A stretch of 64,000 nt of DNA from Ophiodon elongatus (GCA_016806645.1 JACSYO010002116.1:557501-621500), one strand, 5' to 3'. Shown: positions 49,641 to 63,770, counted from the stretch's first letter. Program-made: numbers and translations. The notes: generated by a model from the sequence alone, not told the origin.

Positions 49641-50902
49641 AGAAAAGAAATAGTTGACAAAAAAAGAGAGCTACAAGATCTGCCAGGAATGCAGAGGTTT
49701 TGGAAAGTAGTCAGATGACCCCCCCTCACTTTTTATTTTATTTATTTATTTTATTAATTTAGACATCATTCAAAATAGCTTCAGGAGGCAAAATCCTCCA
49801 TCTTGACTCTCATACCCATCCGTCTAAACCTATGTTATACTCCTCAGATTGCTTTGGTCTTACTTTGTTTTTGTCGTACTTTGTATAATCCCCTTTGCTG
49901 TTTGTGTGTTCATGTACTTGTCTGCACTTGTTTTGTAATCACACAATAAAGAAAGAATTGTATTCATCCAATCATCCAGCTTTACTTTGAGGCCTCCGCC
50001 TTACTTCACCAACACGTCATTATTAGCCAAGAGATGAGCCGTAAATAATATCCGGAGCATCTACACGCAGGATAAACATCTTATAGTATAGCTTAGCATA
50101 CATCACGGCAGCCAGCAGCTCGTCATAAAAGTAGCCTTGTTTTTTTACTTTCAGCCCGGGAGTCAATTCGTAGGGGAGGAACAGATTTATTGGACTATAG
50201 CCTGAAGTTTTGACTGCACGTTTTTTTATTTGAACAGGGACAATTCACAGAGAACATTAAGTACGGAGTCCCTCAGCAGAGCGGGAGGTGGAAACCGCCC
50301 AAATGGTACGAAAAGTAGCCAAATTGGGCAGAAAACGGCTAAATCCGACAACGCCTTGCGTACTAGTCACAAATTGTGTTTTTTCAATTAAGGAAGCGAG
50401 GTGGAACGTTTATTCATACTCTCACTGAGCAGGACTTCTGACCAACGAGGAATAGAGAACTGAGAGGGCTTTGCAAAAGAGGGTTATCCAGCAACATATC
50501 TCTGTAACCATGCGTGTGAGCCGATCATGCTTTCGTGAAAGTTTTATTATTGGTTTGCTGCTCTTCTACCCAAACCTGCCTCTTCACACGTTTTACCAAT
50601 TAAAACACACACATATATTATGTCTTGTTTTCCTCTCACAGACTAGAAGTGAACATATAAAAAGAGTGTGTTTCCCTATTGAAGAATATAAGGGACTCTT
50701 TTCTACTTTTGTTTGTTTTATTCAAAATATCCCATATCATCTTGATCACAATAATAACAACATAACAATAGCCTAAATACTTTGACTCCATATCCCCTTA
50801 AACATAAACACACTTAAAAGTGTTGTTCAAATACTTAATAATAACCATTTTGCTCAAAGTCCACTTTCAGGCTTTTTCTGGCTCTTTCAAATCCATCTCC
50901 AT

Positions 50903-51007
50903 CTTCCTCAGTGGATGGAGTTTGCTCAGTTGTCATGCCAACAATTAGTTGTCATGGAGATGACAACATCTCCATGACAACAAAGATAAATCCATCCACT
51001 GAGGAAG
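50903..51007. repeat. Nested perfect inverted repeats (foldback element)
   Basis: Outer arms 50903-50919 and 50991-51007 are perfect 17-base complements (CTTCCTCAGTGGATGGA). Inner arms 50948-50962 and 50967-50981 are perfect 15-base complements (GTTGTCATGGAGATG) with a 4-base loop. The structure would fold into a two-part hairpin or cruciform. The arms recall a fish foldback or MITE family. Confidence 0.8.
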
Positions 51008-52624
51008 ACTGCAAGATGTGGTTGAAAGCTCGAGAAAAAGCAACTTATTGGACCTTAAGTTAAGTTATTTTTTTCCACGGTCAAGAATAAACTTTCCCAC
51101 TCAACAGAAGAGGCAATTTTATATATTTTCAACTAGTGTTGAAGTGATAAACAGAAAGTTGACTACAGTAAGTGGGATACAGATGGCCACTGTGCTTCTT
51201 TGTTTCTTCTTCTCTTTTGATCTGATAAGTTGGTCTATATAGGGAGTGTAAAAGCTCTGGTTTGGAATAACAACGCCACAGAAATGTTGTTTGTTCTGCA
51301 AAAACCTTGAACCGCCGAAACCTCAATCACAAACTGGTCATAGCAGAATGAACAAACCCAATTGTACTTTGGAGACATGTTCCGCCTCAATGAGTTTATT
51401 TAAACCAACTCTTCATCAAACTTTTTTTTTTTTCTTTGTCTTGATCTGAAACATTTTAAAAACACAAAAAGGTGATTATTACTTCCCCCTCTCGAAGGAC
51501 TCTCATTCTCACGACGTACACATGGAGCTCCAGAGTCTCCTTCAGGTATCGGCTTGATAACAATGAAGCATCACAACCAGACCGGACAGAAGTCAAACTT
51601 ACCATGAATTAGTGAGTTCCTAAAAACAGGTCAGACAGAGCGGTCATGGCGTGAGGTAATAGGTTGCTGGACGATAGCAGGCTTATTGACGGAGAGACCA
51701 AACTGGTGGACTGTCTGGGCGGCTGTTTGGCTCGCTGGAAAGAGAGGTTACGGGTCTCACCATCCCTGATGGGCTGGCACAAATTGGGACACGAGAGCGG
51801 ATATGAAATATAACCACTTCCTCTCCTTGCTTCCTTATTTTACCCGCTCCTCCTTTGTTTCACTCGCCGTCCCCTCCTAGGCTTCCTCGGATCTCGGTGA
51901 AAAGGTCATTTATGGACGTGGAGAGTACAGGGAGCAGTGAAGGTACAGCATCTGAAGAGCAAACAGGGCAAACGGTCAAAATCACAACGGGGTCATTTTA
52001 TCCAGCAAGCAAAACAGAAACGCAGTCATTTATTTTTTGTTGAAAACCGCGCGGATATATATCTGTTGCTCACATAATGACATAAGTGCACACTGGCAAA
52101 ATGCTGCAGCGAGAGCAGGATCTGATTGTCAATTCAATTCACTGTGCCACTGCAGACGTATGATCCAATGTCGGCTCCATCAGCTGATATCCATTTATTA
52201 ACACGAACACCTTCGATAAGAATCCTTTAAATTTGGTTTGTGACCAGATTTGTGACTGGACTGTACTTTAAAGTTGAAAAACAAACTTGGCAGTGCTCTC
52301 TGGTGGACAGACGATGTCATGGTCACACTGTTTGAGGGCTGAAACGATTCGACGATTAATCAAATAGTCGTTGGACAAAAAAGAATGAAGTGATCAAAAT
52401 GTGAGTATTTGGTGCTTTTCTGTTTTCGCAAGTTATTTTAAGACGTTATCAACATTGGCAACAATCATTTGTTGAAGCCCTTCACTGTTTCTAAACTACC
52501 TCAAACACATCTTTGGCCTTTCTGCACCGCGGCTCCTTATCGCCCCGCAGACCGATATGTCTGTGATTTGCTACGGGGTGTGGTCAAAACAAGACAAAAT
52601 ATCAGGAAATGAACCAAATGCAGT

Positions 52625-52672
<48 letters not shown>

Positions 52673-52682
52673 GTCGTCATCG
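52625..52682. repeat. (ATC)n triplet microsatellite
   Basis: About 16 ATC units followed by GTC variants. It is open on both strands (poly-Ser and poly-Asp) purely because of the repeat. Confidence 0.95.
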
Positions 52683-53899
52683 TCACATGTCGCTTTAACA
52701 ATCATCATGAAAAGGATTAAGCTCGTCGGTGGTGTCACGACCCAACACTCAATCACAGTCAGACGCCATTAGCTGGATTTAGTCTCTGACCGAAGCTGAC
52801 TGAGAGCCTGGAGGCGGCGGAGCTTCCCGGGTCGCTGCGTGTTTTCATACAGGAATTACTGTTCAAACAACTCGCTTCCTCATAACAGAAGAAGTGTCCA
52901 CATGCTGACCTCAACACTGGAGACTCTTTATTTTATGAGCCATCACCAGCCGACTGCAGCTCGGTGACTAAAATCAGCGAGTAAAAGACATTGAAGATCA
53001 CCGGAGGAGAGAACAGATCATCTCTTCATTGTACATGAAACAATTGAGTGGTATTTTAAACTACATATCATTAAACATTCTCATTGATAGTAGGTTCACA
53101 GCCGATTATGTTTCTGTGACGCCTAATTTAAATTTCATGTATTTGTTTATATATTTATTGTTTTGCCTTTGATGGCAAGCAAGATAATTTGTAGCACAAA
53201 TCAGAACTAAGAGACAGCATACTGTCTCAATACCGTTCCAGCGAGAGAGGCTTGAAAACAAAACTTTACCTTGTATATTAAAAGTCTATGAAGAATGATT
53301 TTGCCTAACTGTGTGCAAAGAGAAGGCTTTTGTAGGAAGATGGCCACAGAGTCACTTTAGTAACACGCAGAGCTAGAGCTGAAATAAGTCAATTAAACTG
53401 TTGACAGATAAATAATCCAGAAACTGCAGTTTTTTGATAATCATTGAAGTAATTTTTCAACCAAAAATGTTGTTAAAGCTTCTCAGTTGTGAACATTTGC
53501 TGACTTGATCAGCTTTGTATCACTGTGAAACTGTCCATCGTTGGGTTTTGAACCGTTCCTCAGACAGAACAAGACATTTGAAGACGTCACCTTGGACTCT
53601 TGAACCCAATATATATATATAACCCAATAATTTTAGTCTTGGTTAACTGAAGTGTACATCATAAAACATCTTCACCCTACGAGCACATCACATAAATCCC
53701 AGATGTGTTGATCAGACAGCTGGAAATGAAACTTCTGAGATTGAGGAGCTGAATGAGATGAATCAGGAAGTCTCCCAGTGGCAACACAACCTGGGCTCTT
53801 CTCCCTCATGAGGTCGACACTCAACGCAACACTAAACAACGAAGAGCAACTTTATTGTGCAAGCGTTTGTGGCCTTCATCGGGGTCACCCTCCCTCTGA

Positions 53900-54875
53900 C
53901 TCAACACACCCATGGGAGACTGCAGCGTGGGTGCTCCCCTCAACTGTGCACGACGCGAGCTGCTCTTCCCCAGTGCACGACAGGGGAGGAACAAACAAAA
54001 AGATCGCAACGAGTCAAGGCAGTGGCGAAATTAACTTTCGAGAGGAGAAGATAGTTTCTGGTGGACTGAGCTGTCGCAGCACCGGGTCTGTTGCATCCGC
54101 CCGAAGGCCCGTGCATATCTCCAGATAACAAGTCAGCAGGCTCATCGGACCCCCCTCTCCCCCTCTCCCTCTCCCTCCCCCTCTCCTCCCCCCTCTCTGT
54201 GCACTAGCCCTGCTGGCTAGCTGCTCGGGCTGAGCACGGCTCCCCTGCAGCAGCTGTCCGAACCATCTGAGCCGCTGCAGGTCGGACCGGCCGGGAGAGG
54301 AGATCCCCTCCCAGCTGACACCACGGAGGGATACACCGATTAGAGAGGGAGGGGGAGGAGAGGGGGGGCTGCACAGCGCAGACTGTCGCACCGGATTTTA
54401 GATTTTTTTTTTATCCTCCAGAAATCAAACACCACCCACTTTCTCCTCGCTAGCTTTAGCCAACAGCCCGGAGATCCGCTATCTCTCCGCGCAGCGAGAG
54501 GAGGAGGTGGCAGCTAGCGCCGTGCTAACGTCAGCTAGCCTGCCCCGTGCGGAGCGCATTACTGCACAATAACCGGCATCTTACCCCCTGTGTGTCGGGC
54601 TGTCAGTGTCCGAGGGCGGCGGGGTCGAAAGCGCGGTGTCCCGATGCTCATTTAACGACATCGTAAACGGGGATCCTGCGGTGAAACGTCCATCGCCGCT
54701 GTTTTTCCTGCCATCCGCCCCACTTCAGCACCGAACGCCGCCGAGCCCCTGGATGCACTGCGCAGGCGCGCTGCGGCCCCGCTGCTCTGTGGCTGCAGTC
54801 GGAGAGGAGATGCGCTGCGGAGGCTCCGCAGACGGTCTGCGGCGCACAGGGGAGGGGGTGGGGGGGGTCATCTAA
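53900..54875 (-). promoter_or_regulatory. CpG-rich island with probable RGS promoter and non-coding first exon
   Basis: Base composition changes sharply here. CpG is frequent (especially 54480-54850) and the sequence is GC-rich, with C/T tracts at 54150-54195. On the - strand a strong donor, CAGGGG|GTAAGA, ends a putative first exon at 54585. That exon would start somewhere between 54600 and 54870. It would join the acceptor at 47253, matching the known RGS17-type layout of a non-coding first exon. The exact start site cannot be read from sequence. A promoter firing rightwards is not excluded, but no gene is seen on that side. Confidence 0.55.
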
Positions 54876-56116
54876 ACACGATGCTGCATCGGGTTAAGAG
54901 TCAACATGAAACATGTCCAAGACAAAAATAAATAATATATCTTTCCCAATGCAATGAAATCGTAAAATATCGTCTGTCTGAAAGAGGATAACCACAGTAA
55001 CACAGTAAGTGGGCATTAAAGTTTAGAAGGCCCCTATTCATACCAGAGGAAATGTATCCTCGGGTTATAAGCCAGTAAATAATATAAAAAGCCTCTTTAA
55101 ACTCACAAACACAATCTCCTGTATGTGTTACTACATCAGAGCATCTCAGTAATGGGAGTAGTGGGAGTCATCTTTGTCCCATTTTGACTCCTTTAGCCTT
55201 CTATTGTTGTTGATGTTGTTATAGTTTGCCTATTTAGTGTGTTTATAATGACCATAACATGTTTTATGATGTATGTATACATGGTATTTTATATATTTAC
55301 AGTGTAATGGTTCTACAGTGCATTATGTAGACATGTGGTTATTGATATTATCTGTGAGTTAGTGGGCATTTATGTCAATGTCTAAAAATGGATTTTCCCC
55401 ATGCAATGAATTAATAAAGTACTTGCATGCAAATACAGTTTCATATTTCTTCTGTGATTTTAAATTAAATCTGCTCAGTAGAAACTGTAGACATAAGCTG
55501 CTCAGAGCTGTGGATCAGTCTAGGAGAATTCAGGTTGAGACTGTGCCTGTGTTTCAGGCAGTAGAAGATGTTAAAATGTAGAATAAAGCTTCTACGGAGA
55601 CAAATTGCAAAAATATCTTCTTTGTAATCTCTTTTTAATGGGCAATCATTTTATCTGAGGTCAGACAGCAAGAGCGCCAAAGGGTTTGTTTTTTTTACCG
55701 CTGCAGGAATTTACTGAGACAGTTAAGGTCCATTTGAGAGCAATACGAGTTCCTGACATGCGAAAATATTGATAATTTAAATTTTGACTCAATTTAACCA
55801 TTCATTAATTTGTCTATTTATCCCATCTATATATTATTAGAAATCTGTTGACACAAAGTGATCCAGACCATCGTTTTGTTAAATTATTTACATTTCTGAA
55901 GCTTATACAGTAATTCTTTCAAGAATAATCATTAATACTGAGACTTGAATTAATTTGAATTTGAATTAAGATTTGAATTAATGTCTCACAGGTTTTTATT
56001 TGAATTGTTCCACTCAGTCAATGTGCATCTGAAGCGTGAGAGAAGCCTCCACTAAGCATCAGCAGCGAAGACTGTTCAAACTATATTTTCCTACCGTTAA
56101 CACAGGGGGGCACCAA

Positions 56117-56282
<166 letters not shown>

Positions 56283-58449
56283 GTTCTGCAGCAGTAAGAA
56301 AGCTTAATCTAGCAGTAAATCTTCATGTTAACTTTGCATGAAAGGAAAATGATGAGAACATTATTACAGTGACAGTGAGAGGCTTCCAGCTGACAGATAT
56401 CACATTTTGTTACGGGGATGCAGATAGACGGCAATCTCATGGATTGGTGCTTTTCAAATCATAACAGAAGGCGGAGCTGTTTGTTTTTTAAAAAAGAAGA
56501 AAAAACTAGAGGAACTGAAGTTAGCATGAAAATCGTACTGGAATGGAAGTATTTATTATATGTAGCTAATTCGTCCTCTGTATGCATCAATATTTAAATG
56601 TGAAGAACCTGTGGGAGGATGATGACATAGGCCATGACAAGGAAGCCAAGATGGAACATGTGTATGTTCCTTGATACCATTGGCTCATTAAAAGGGATCT
56701 GAAGTGGCGAGGATCAAAACCTGTTTTCTTCACACGCTGAGGAGTGTTGCACTGATTAGCATGTGATAAGGTCAAGAGCAACATAAGCCCCACTCTGCTT
56801 CATCATGGCTCTAAACATGCAGCAGCAAGTTCTCTGGCAGAGAGGGAAACGTCTAATAAACAGCTGCATGAGCGTCTAAGGGAGTAACATTTAAGAGCAA
56901 ACATGTCTGTGCGTCTGTATTCAAATACTCTGCATGTGCAAGTGGATTGTGATTGAGCAAAACAAAAAAATTAGCGTGCAAACATCTTTGTTTTTGTAAA
57001 GGAATCAGTATGTGTAGATGTACATGTGGGTGTTTGTATGAGAGACAGAGAGAGGGAAATGAGATCAAGGGACAGCTTTGGAAACACAATGCATCAAACA
57101 GTTATGGATCAAAAGTCTTGGATCAACTGACAAGACTGATATTGTCATCCCTAGAGCCACACTGCTGTTCGTCCTTTCAATCGCACCCAAACCTGCAGAC
57201 CATAATACCATCTTTGCTCAAAGACTGTGCCTGTGGATTTAACTTTCACCCTGTGTTCATTACCTTCGTGTGATTTATCGAGCTAAGTTCTGCAGACAGT
57301 TTTCTAATTCGTATGGCTGTATGTGTGTGAGGGTCAGCGAGATACATAGAGGGAGAAAGGACAGACGGGCATGCTGGTTGGAGCTTGCATTTATGGTACC
57401 ATTCAGGTTGTCTGAGAGTCTCACAGAGAAATCATGAGGGCTGAATGCAAATTGACAAACGCATCATGGGTTAATCAACAGTCACTGTTAGCGTTCGCTG
57501 TAATCTTTACCGTTAAATACCACAAAATGTCAAATAAACCTAGAGATCACAACAACAGCAAGTGTCTGAATTTCCTCCGTGTGTATGTGTCTTACCATTC
57601 AGACTACGACGGCATTAATGGCGTAGAAAAACGCTGTCTTTACGCGATTACAAAACATACATTGACTGACAGCAGCACTGGGCAGACAACGTTATGCTAG
57701 ACCACGGGCCGGACTCAACAACCGCCACTTCTTCTAAATACTGAAGCTTACTATGTAGACAAGGCAAGGAGAAGTTCGGATAACAGGTCACACAGAGGGA
57801 GAGTGACCTCATTCTCTGCTCAGGTAGTAATGTCAGGTAGACATTACTCCCCTACATCTGTACGTGGATAGTTATAGCTGCTATATTAATGCTCAGAATG
57901 TTAAATAAAGCTCCTTTAATAAACACAAGACAAACACAGACCTCACAGCTGGCTAAGTCTTTCCTTCCTTCAGCATATGTGAGCAAATATCTTAAATTTT
58001 AACTTTACACTGAAAAAAGAACCCGCCTCATGAAAAAGAAATTAGATGACTGTTAAAATTGCAAGAGCTGCCTCTCACCAAATCGGTCACATTGGAAGGC
58101 TCCTGTTCAGTAATGCACTCCAAGCCTCTGAAGCCTGCCAAGGCGAGTGTGAAGAGTTTATACCTTTTTCATGAGGGGGAAAGATAATATGAGGCCTACG
58201 TCGCCGTCTGTCCATCACCGAGCTATAAAAAAGCAGTTTTTCTTATGTGTATAGATTTTCAACAAGCTACACCCATTTACCCTCCCAGAGACGCACTCTG
58301 CATGCCAATTTGCAGTACTTGTAGTTCCTCAACACCATCTTGAGCAATCTTCTCTACTTTCAGTCGTTACTTACCATCTCCAAATTTAGATTTTTACTTT
58401 TACAAATATTTTTATGAATCCAACCATCTTTGTTCATGTGGTGTGGGTC

Positions 58450-58765
58450 TGTACTGGCAGTCGGTCAACCCCTTTGGTCCACACTGAAATATCTCAAGGA
58501 GATGGATTGCCATTACATTTTTTCCAGACAGTGTAATGACACAAGGACTTTAGTGATCCCCTGACCTCGCCTGTCCATCTCCTGTAGCGCCACCATAAAG
58601 GTGGAAGAACTAATGACATTCCCATCAGCCTCAGCTGTACCTTGTGTTTTATTGTAATAACAAATGTTAGCATGCTAACACGCAGAGCTAAAAGTAAACA
58701 TGGTAAGAATGATACTTGCTGAACATCAGCATTTCGTTGGCATTTAGCTCAAAGCAAGGGAATGG
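58450..58765 (+). mobile_element. Dispersed repeat of the 'GTTAGCATGCTAACA' type
   Basis: Recognised by 'ctgaaatatctcaaggagatggattgccat', 'tgacattcccatcagcctcagctgtac' and 'atgttagcatgctaacacg'. Reverse-orientation pieces are at 30960-31210 and 41217-41325, with a shorter one near 40240-40330. Confidence 0.6.
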
Positions 58766-61599
58766 CGTTGCCAGGTACCCTTATGTTCCTTTAAAGGTAA
58801 GGTCCTATGGTAGTTGGATGGTATTTTGGGATATTTACCACAGGTTCTATGGATAAAAATGGATCTATATGTATAAAAAACTGCCCTTTGCAAATTGTGT
58901 GACATTAATCCAATCGTATAATTATTTACATATATCCGTGTGTAATTTGCAAGATCCACCCTTAAATACATATGCAAGAAGGGACAAGACTTAACTTGCA
59001 AACATTCAACACAAATGACAACAAACCAAGGACGGCTTCAGCCTGGTTGATAAATACACTGAATGTCTTGTAGAATGTCTTGTAGTTAAACTTGCAGTGG
59101 CTCAAGCTCCTCTTGAACAATTGTCTATATTACTTAACATCTCCAAAACTACAGTATATGTGAGGTCATAGGGGTTTCAACTAAACTTATATAATACATC
59201 TGAATATCACTGTTCATCTTTTTAATGTGATGTTGTGTGGCATTTTTCTACCTGAATACATCCTAAATCATGTGCTGGAGTTCCAGGCTCTGCTCATTTC
59301 TGTCAGTTTCCTTTTTGTCCGTTTTGTCCGGAAAGGCAAACTTACAAAGGGAGATGTAAAAATAATGTCCTTATGTCCTTTTAAAGACAGTTTCCATAGT
59401 GCTTCTGCTTTCTTTGACACAAAAACAACAATGGTTCCAGGCTGGATGCAAACTCAAAATTGGTTCAGTTTCCTGATGGGGATCTTATCTTGGTGAGATA
59501 ACATGACAGCTCAGAAATTGCCCCTTCACATTTCAACGATACTTCCCGCAGTCTAGATGCTGCTGTCCTCAAGGCCTGACTTGCATGCGAGGATAGAGAT
59601 GCAGTTTTACTGGTATTATATATTACTATACAATACCAGATGGATGTGGTAATATATAGCTTTATCTTTGATATCCATAAGGAAAAGGGCAATATAGCTC
59701 GTAGGGGATGTTTTTTTTTTTCTGCTGTTGCTGCCAAAAATCTCAATCAACTACGTTGGTGGAATATTGCTACAATATTCTGAGAAAAACAACCCCTGAC
59801 ACTGAAAAGTGCAACGGAACTTAGATTTGACTACGAGGGCGTATGAAAGGATCATTTATGGGTGTAAAACTTGTAAATAAGCAAAGACACGTTATTATAT
59901 CTTAACAGGAGGCTTTAATGAATGATACATCCTACATGAAGGATGTATCTTGCAGTATTTTTCTGTAGCATGGAAATAGGACAGTCTTGCACATGAAAAT
60001 AATTCATTGTATACAACAATGAGGCTTTTTCCAAGTAGGAACTGAACAACATTTTCTCATCACTCAGACCCTCCAGTCCCCCTTCAATAATTATTCTTTT
60101 ACAGAAAAAGCTTCTACTTTCTAAGAGTAGACGGCATGAAATATGAAGTAGCAGCAAGAACAGTCTTCGCTACAGGGAGGGACAAAGCCTGGGCTTCGGA
60201 GATAAACAAAACACCATTATTACTTTGTTCTGATGCTAAAATTGAATCATTTGATAATAACATTTAAACTACACCACGGAGCAGATGTTTAATTGCAATA
60301 ACCAGCAAATAACTCCCCAGTACATGCAGTGCGTTACTGGCTTAAACTCATAAGTAGGAAGATTAGTATTGTTATGTTTTAATGCCACAGCCTTGTCAAA
60401 GCGTAAAGTAGAATTAAAACCTAGACAAATCAGAAACTTTTTTTTGCCAAGTTCATTTGCACATACTAGGAATTTGGCTTGGTGATTGGTACAATAAACA
60501 CAATGCAACAGTATAAGATGTCATTTAAAAATAAAAATTTGCAATAGAATATGATAAACAAACAAACAAGCAAACCATATAAGTCTATGTTAAAATAAGT
60601 CTGTTATTAAAGTGTTATGTATATTTTAGAGTTGTGCAGGTTTGTGTGAATGTATGTGTTTGTCCTGGGGATATAAGAGTTTGGGGAGATGGAGGTGAGG
60701 AAAACCAGCAGGTACATAGTCACAGTCCGGTCCACAGTTGAATTAGTTTTAATCCGAGTGGTTTTGAGACAGAATACAGCATTTTCCCTCCAACTTGTTT
60801 CTGAAGCGCATGGTGAACAGCACAGCGTTTCTGTGGAGGTCGTTTTACAGTTACAGCTCAAATTCTGAGTGTGCACAGCGTTTCTCATGTAATTGGACAT
60901 ATTTCTCGAAGGGTTCATACTCTCAGTCAACATAACCATAACAGACACTCCCGAAAATGAACTCAACCTAAAATGAGATATAACCAGATATAACCAGCTA
61001 TATGATCTGTTGATAAAACTGTACATTCAGAGACTCATGGTTGTGAAAGATGTTCGACAGAAAGTTTGGTATGTTTTTTTCTTAACATGATTTAATGGAA
61101 TTTGATAATTTACAGAAGTATTGTTTGAAATTCAGTGAATCAAGAATCAAGAGAATCAACCTTATGTATTGTGTTTATTATCAACCATATCAGTTTGAGA
61201 TGTATGTCAAAGCACTTTATACACTACTATAAACTATACTATAAAGATCCTGTAGTTAAAGGTTCATGTATTATCAAAACTACAAAAACATGAAGAGTTT
61301 AAAGAATAAGGCTTCTATATATATTATTTAGACTTGTACATACTTATACAAATCCCATGAAAAGACCATACCAAGAATGTATTGATCCTACTATGAGGTA
61401 TTTGCTGTGTATCAAAACCCTGATATAGCTTGTTTCTCTGTGCCGTAGACCTCCATTGATGCTCAACTACTATTAACAACACATCAGTGAGCCACACTGT
61501 TACACTGGGTGACATGTTTCTTGAGTCTGTCCTCCTCAAAGATCGAACCCCATTTTGTTTGCATGTTTGTACAAGCGGCTTACGTTTATTGGTCGGCAG

Positions 61600-61960
61600 C
61601 AACCTCTAGTGGCCACAGTAGCTACGACGGGACGAGAGGAGGAAGTTAGGTGTCGTATAAAGAGCAACAAAGGCCAAGTAAGGAATACGATTTAGGTAGA
61701 TGGCTGGGTCAAACAAACACAGAACTCTGACCCAGGAGACCGCTGTTTGTGTCCCGTGTGACTTATTTTAACTTACATCATTTAAGTAATGTAGGTTAAC
61801 TTACGTACGTAACAGGCGGCAGCCTTCAGGTTCTGAAAAGTGAAGTTCGGGAAAGTTAATTGTAACATTTGGTCAACTAAAAATGTCTTATTCAGCGTTC
61901 AGTTATACTTAGCCCCACCCTCTTGCGTCAATTCAGGTTGCAAAAGAACAGGACGGCGAC
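61600..61960. repeat. Probable dispersed repeat
   Basis: Contains 'gctgggtcaaacaaacacagaactctgacccaggagaccgctgtttgtg' and 'ggcggcagccttcaggttctgaaaagtgaag', which I recall as repetitive in fish genomes. It is more CpG-rich than its surroundings. Confidence 0.35.
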
Positions 61961-62427
61961 GGCCGAAAAACAAGATAACGACAGACAAAATGCTGAACTC
62001 GTGGCTTTAAAATGCTAGTCCACGAACCAATGGGTGACGTCTAAAGTGAGGTGACGTTTAAAGAAATGGGATTACTGTCTTAATTGTGATATCTGAGAAA
62101 ACAAAGGTACAACTGAATTAACTTGGAGTGAGATTAAAAACAACAAATCTAAAAGGAACACAGTTCATGACACTTTTTGGAGGTTCAACTCTCCAAAATG
62201 TATACTCTCCTTCGATCTTAGATGTCATTCTTAGATTACAAGTAGGTTTTTTGTGAAGAGTTGACATTTTGATTTGACAGCATTGATATACTGCTATGCC
62301 GCAGAGCAGAAGGATTTCAGGCCAGTTTTGAAGTTCAGTTCTATAGTAAAGCACGAGGAGCCGATTCTCTGGAGCTGTCATCTCTCATCATGTTTCTGTG
62401 AAATGTCAAAACCTGTCTACTACAGAG

Positions 62428-62487
62428 CACACACACACACGCACACACGCACACACGCACACACGCACACACGCACACACGCACACA
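62428..62487. repeat. (ACACACGC)n minisatellite-like tract
   Basis: A regular eight-base unit repeated about seven times. Confidence 0.9.
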
Positions 62488-63034
62488 TATTGACATGCTA
62501 CCTATGTTTAGCCCTCGCTCTCTCTCTCTCTGAGGCTCTCTGTCAAACCTCCTTAGAACTACATTAAATAATTAATCTTCATTGCTGTGAAGCTCTGCTT
62601 GAAATTCATCATTCATTGAGTGTGCCAAGAGACACTCAAAAATATTCACCAGCAGTTATCCAAGACAATGACGCTTTCCATCTGCTCATGGCTGATTACC
62701 AAATTTGGAAGATTACTTTTTTGATGAACTTCGCAGTTTTCTTTATTAAACTTCCCAGACACATACCAGATATGGTAATTTCTATCAAATTCTGCTTTGG
62801 TAATGGGAACTCATTTTTCCTCCTGAGTGCCTTCAAACTCCCGAAAACATGCAACTGTGCACATCATGACGGCTTGCCTGAATTTAGTTTAGTGGTTCCA
62901 ACATTTCTCTGAAACTTTTCATTCATGATCCTCAGAGATAAATAAAACACAGTTTTCACCCTTTAGCATATTTTCATCCACATGTCTCTGTAGATGAATT
63001 TTAAGCGATTCTTTGACATTTTCTAAAAAACACT

Positions 63035-63300
63035 GTCCTTTTTTTGCCAAGAGTTAAATAATAAGATTGATACCACTCTCATAACCATGTATTAGGGCCG
63101 TTGTGGGTAAAATAAAAATAATTATGGAGCAGGGTGAGGGGGTAGTATTCAGAGAAGAAACTCATTATTTCCAAGATAAAAGTTCGGAAATTGATGAGAA
63201 AAAAACTTGTGAGATTAAAACAGGGGGAAACAAGACCTTTGGACGGAGAAAGCAAATCAGTATATTTTCCAAAAATGTCAAACTAGCCCTTTTAGAAAGG
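63035..63300. mobile_element. Relic of the same foldback family
   Basis: The left part 'gccaagagttaaataataagattgataccactctcat' and right part 'gaaagcaaatcagtatattttccaaaaatgtcaaac' are the two diagnostic ends of the element. The middle is diverged. Confidence 0.5.
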
Positions 63301-63417
63301 TTTCTGTGCATGTGCTTTGTTGTGAATCCAGTGTGTTTTAAACTGCGGTTTTCTGTGACATTTCTCAGATGTCTGCTACATTACAGGGAATGTCAACTCA
63401 GTCTTAAATAGGTGTTA

Positions 63418-63419
<2 letters not shown>

Positions 63420-63515
<96 letters not shown>
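63420..63515. repeat. (TG)n microsatellite
   Basis: About 95 bases of TG with a few CG and TT interruptions. Confidence 0.95.
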
Positions 63516-63671
63516 AGGGTTTTTATCACTCACTGCTATCCAGAGGATAATCCAGTTAGTTAGTATGTATTTATAGATCGAATATCAATACATTATATCT
63601 TTTATTTGGAGTGACGAAAACGGTAAATGGATTGTATTTTACTATCTTAATGGACAAAGCACAATTGCTCA

Positions 63672-63770
63672 CAGATGGTGATGGAGCCGGCCTGCCCATC
63701 CGGAGCAACTTGGGGTTCAGAGACATGTGAACAAGAGAGATCAAGCCGCTTTATAACCTGAGTCAAAGCC
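63672..63770 (+). mobile_element. Fragment of the same SINE-like repeat family
   Basis: Shares the 'tgcccatccggagcaacttggggttcag' type segment and a degenerate box B region with the 39843-40112 element, here in the opposite orientation and truncated. Confidence 0.45.

Noticed and set aside
51855..52043. 62-codon + strand frame (MFHSPSPPRLPRISVKRSF) as a possible exon
   Set aside because: It lies on the strand opposite the RGS gene, in its intron, without convincing splice sites or similarity.
52557..52772. Poly-Ser / poly-Asp frames
   Set aside because: Caused by the ATC repeat, open on both strands; not a gene.
54014..54391. 125-codon - strand frame in the GC-rich island
   Set aside because: GC-rich DNA lacks stops by chance; the Gly/Arg/Pro-rich product has no domain and lies on the intron side of the likely first-exon donor.
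60607..61026. 139-codon - strand frame with several cysteines
   Set aside because: No family recognised, no splice context and no neighbouring exon; kept only as a note.
62428..62487. Regular ACACACGC units resembling a spaced array
   Set aside because: Pure tandem repeat without spacers; not a CRISPR array, and the genome is vertebrate.
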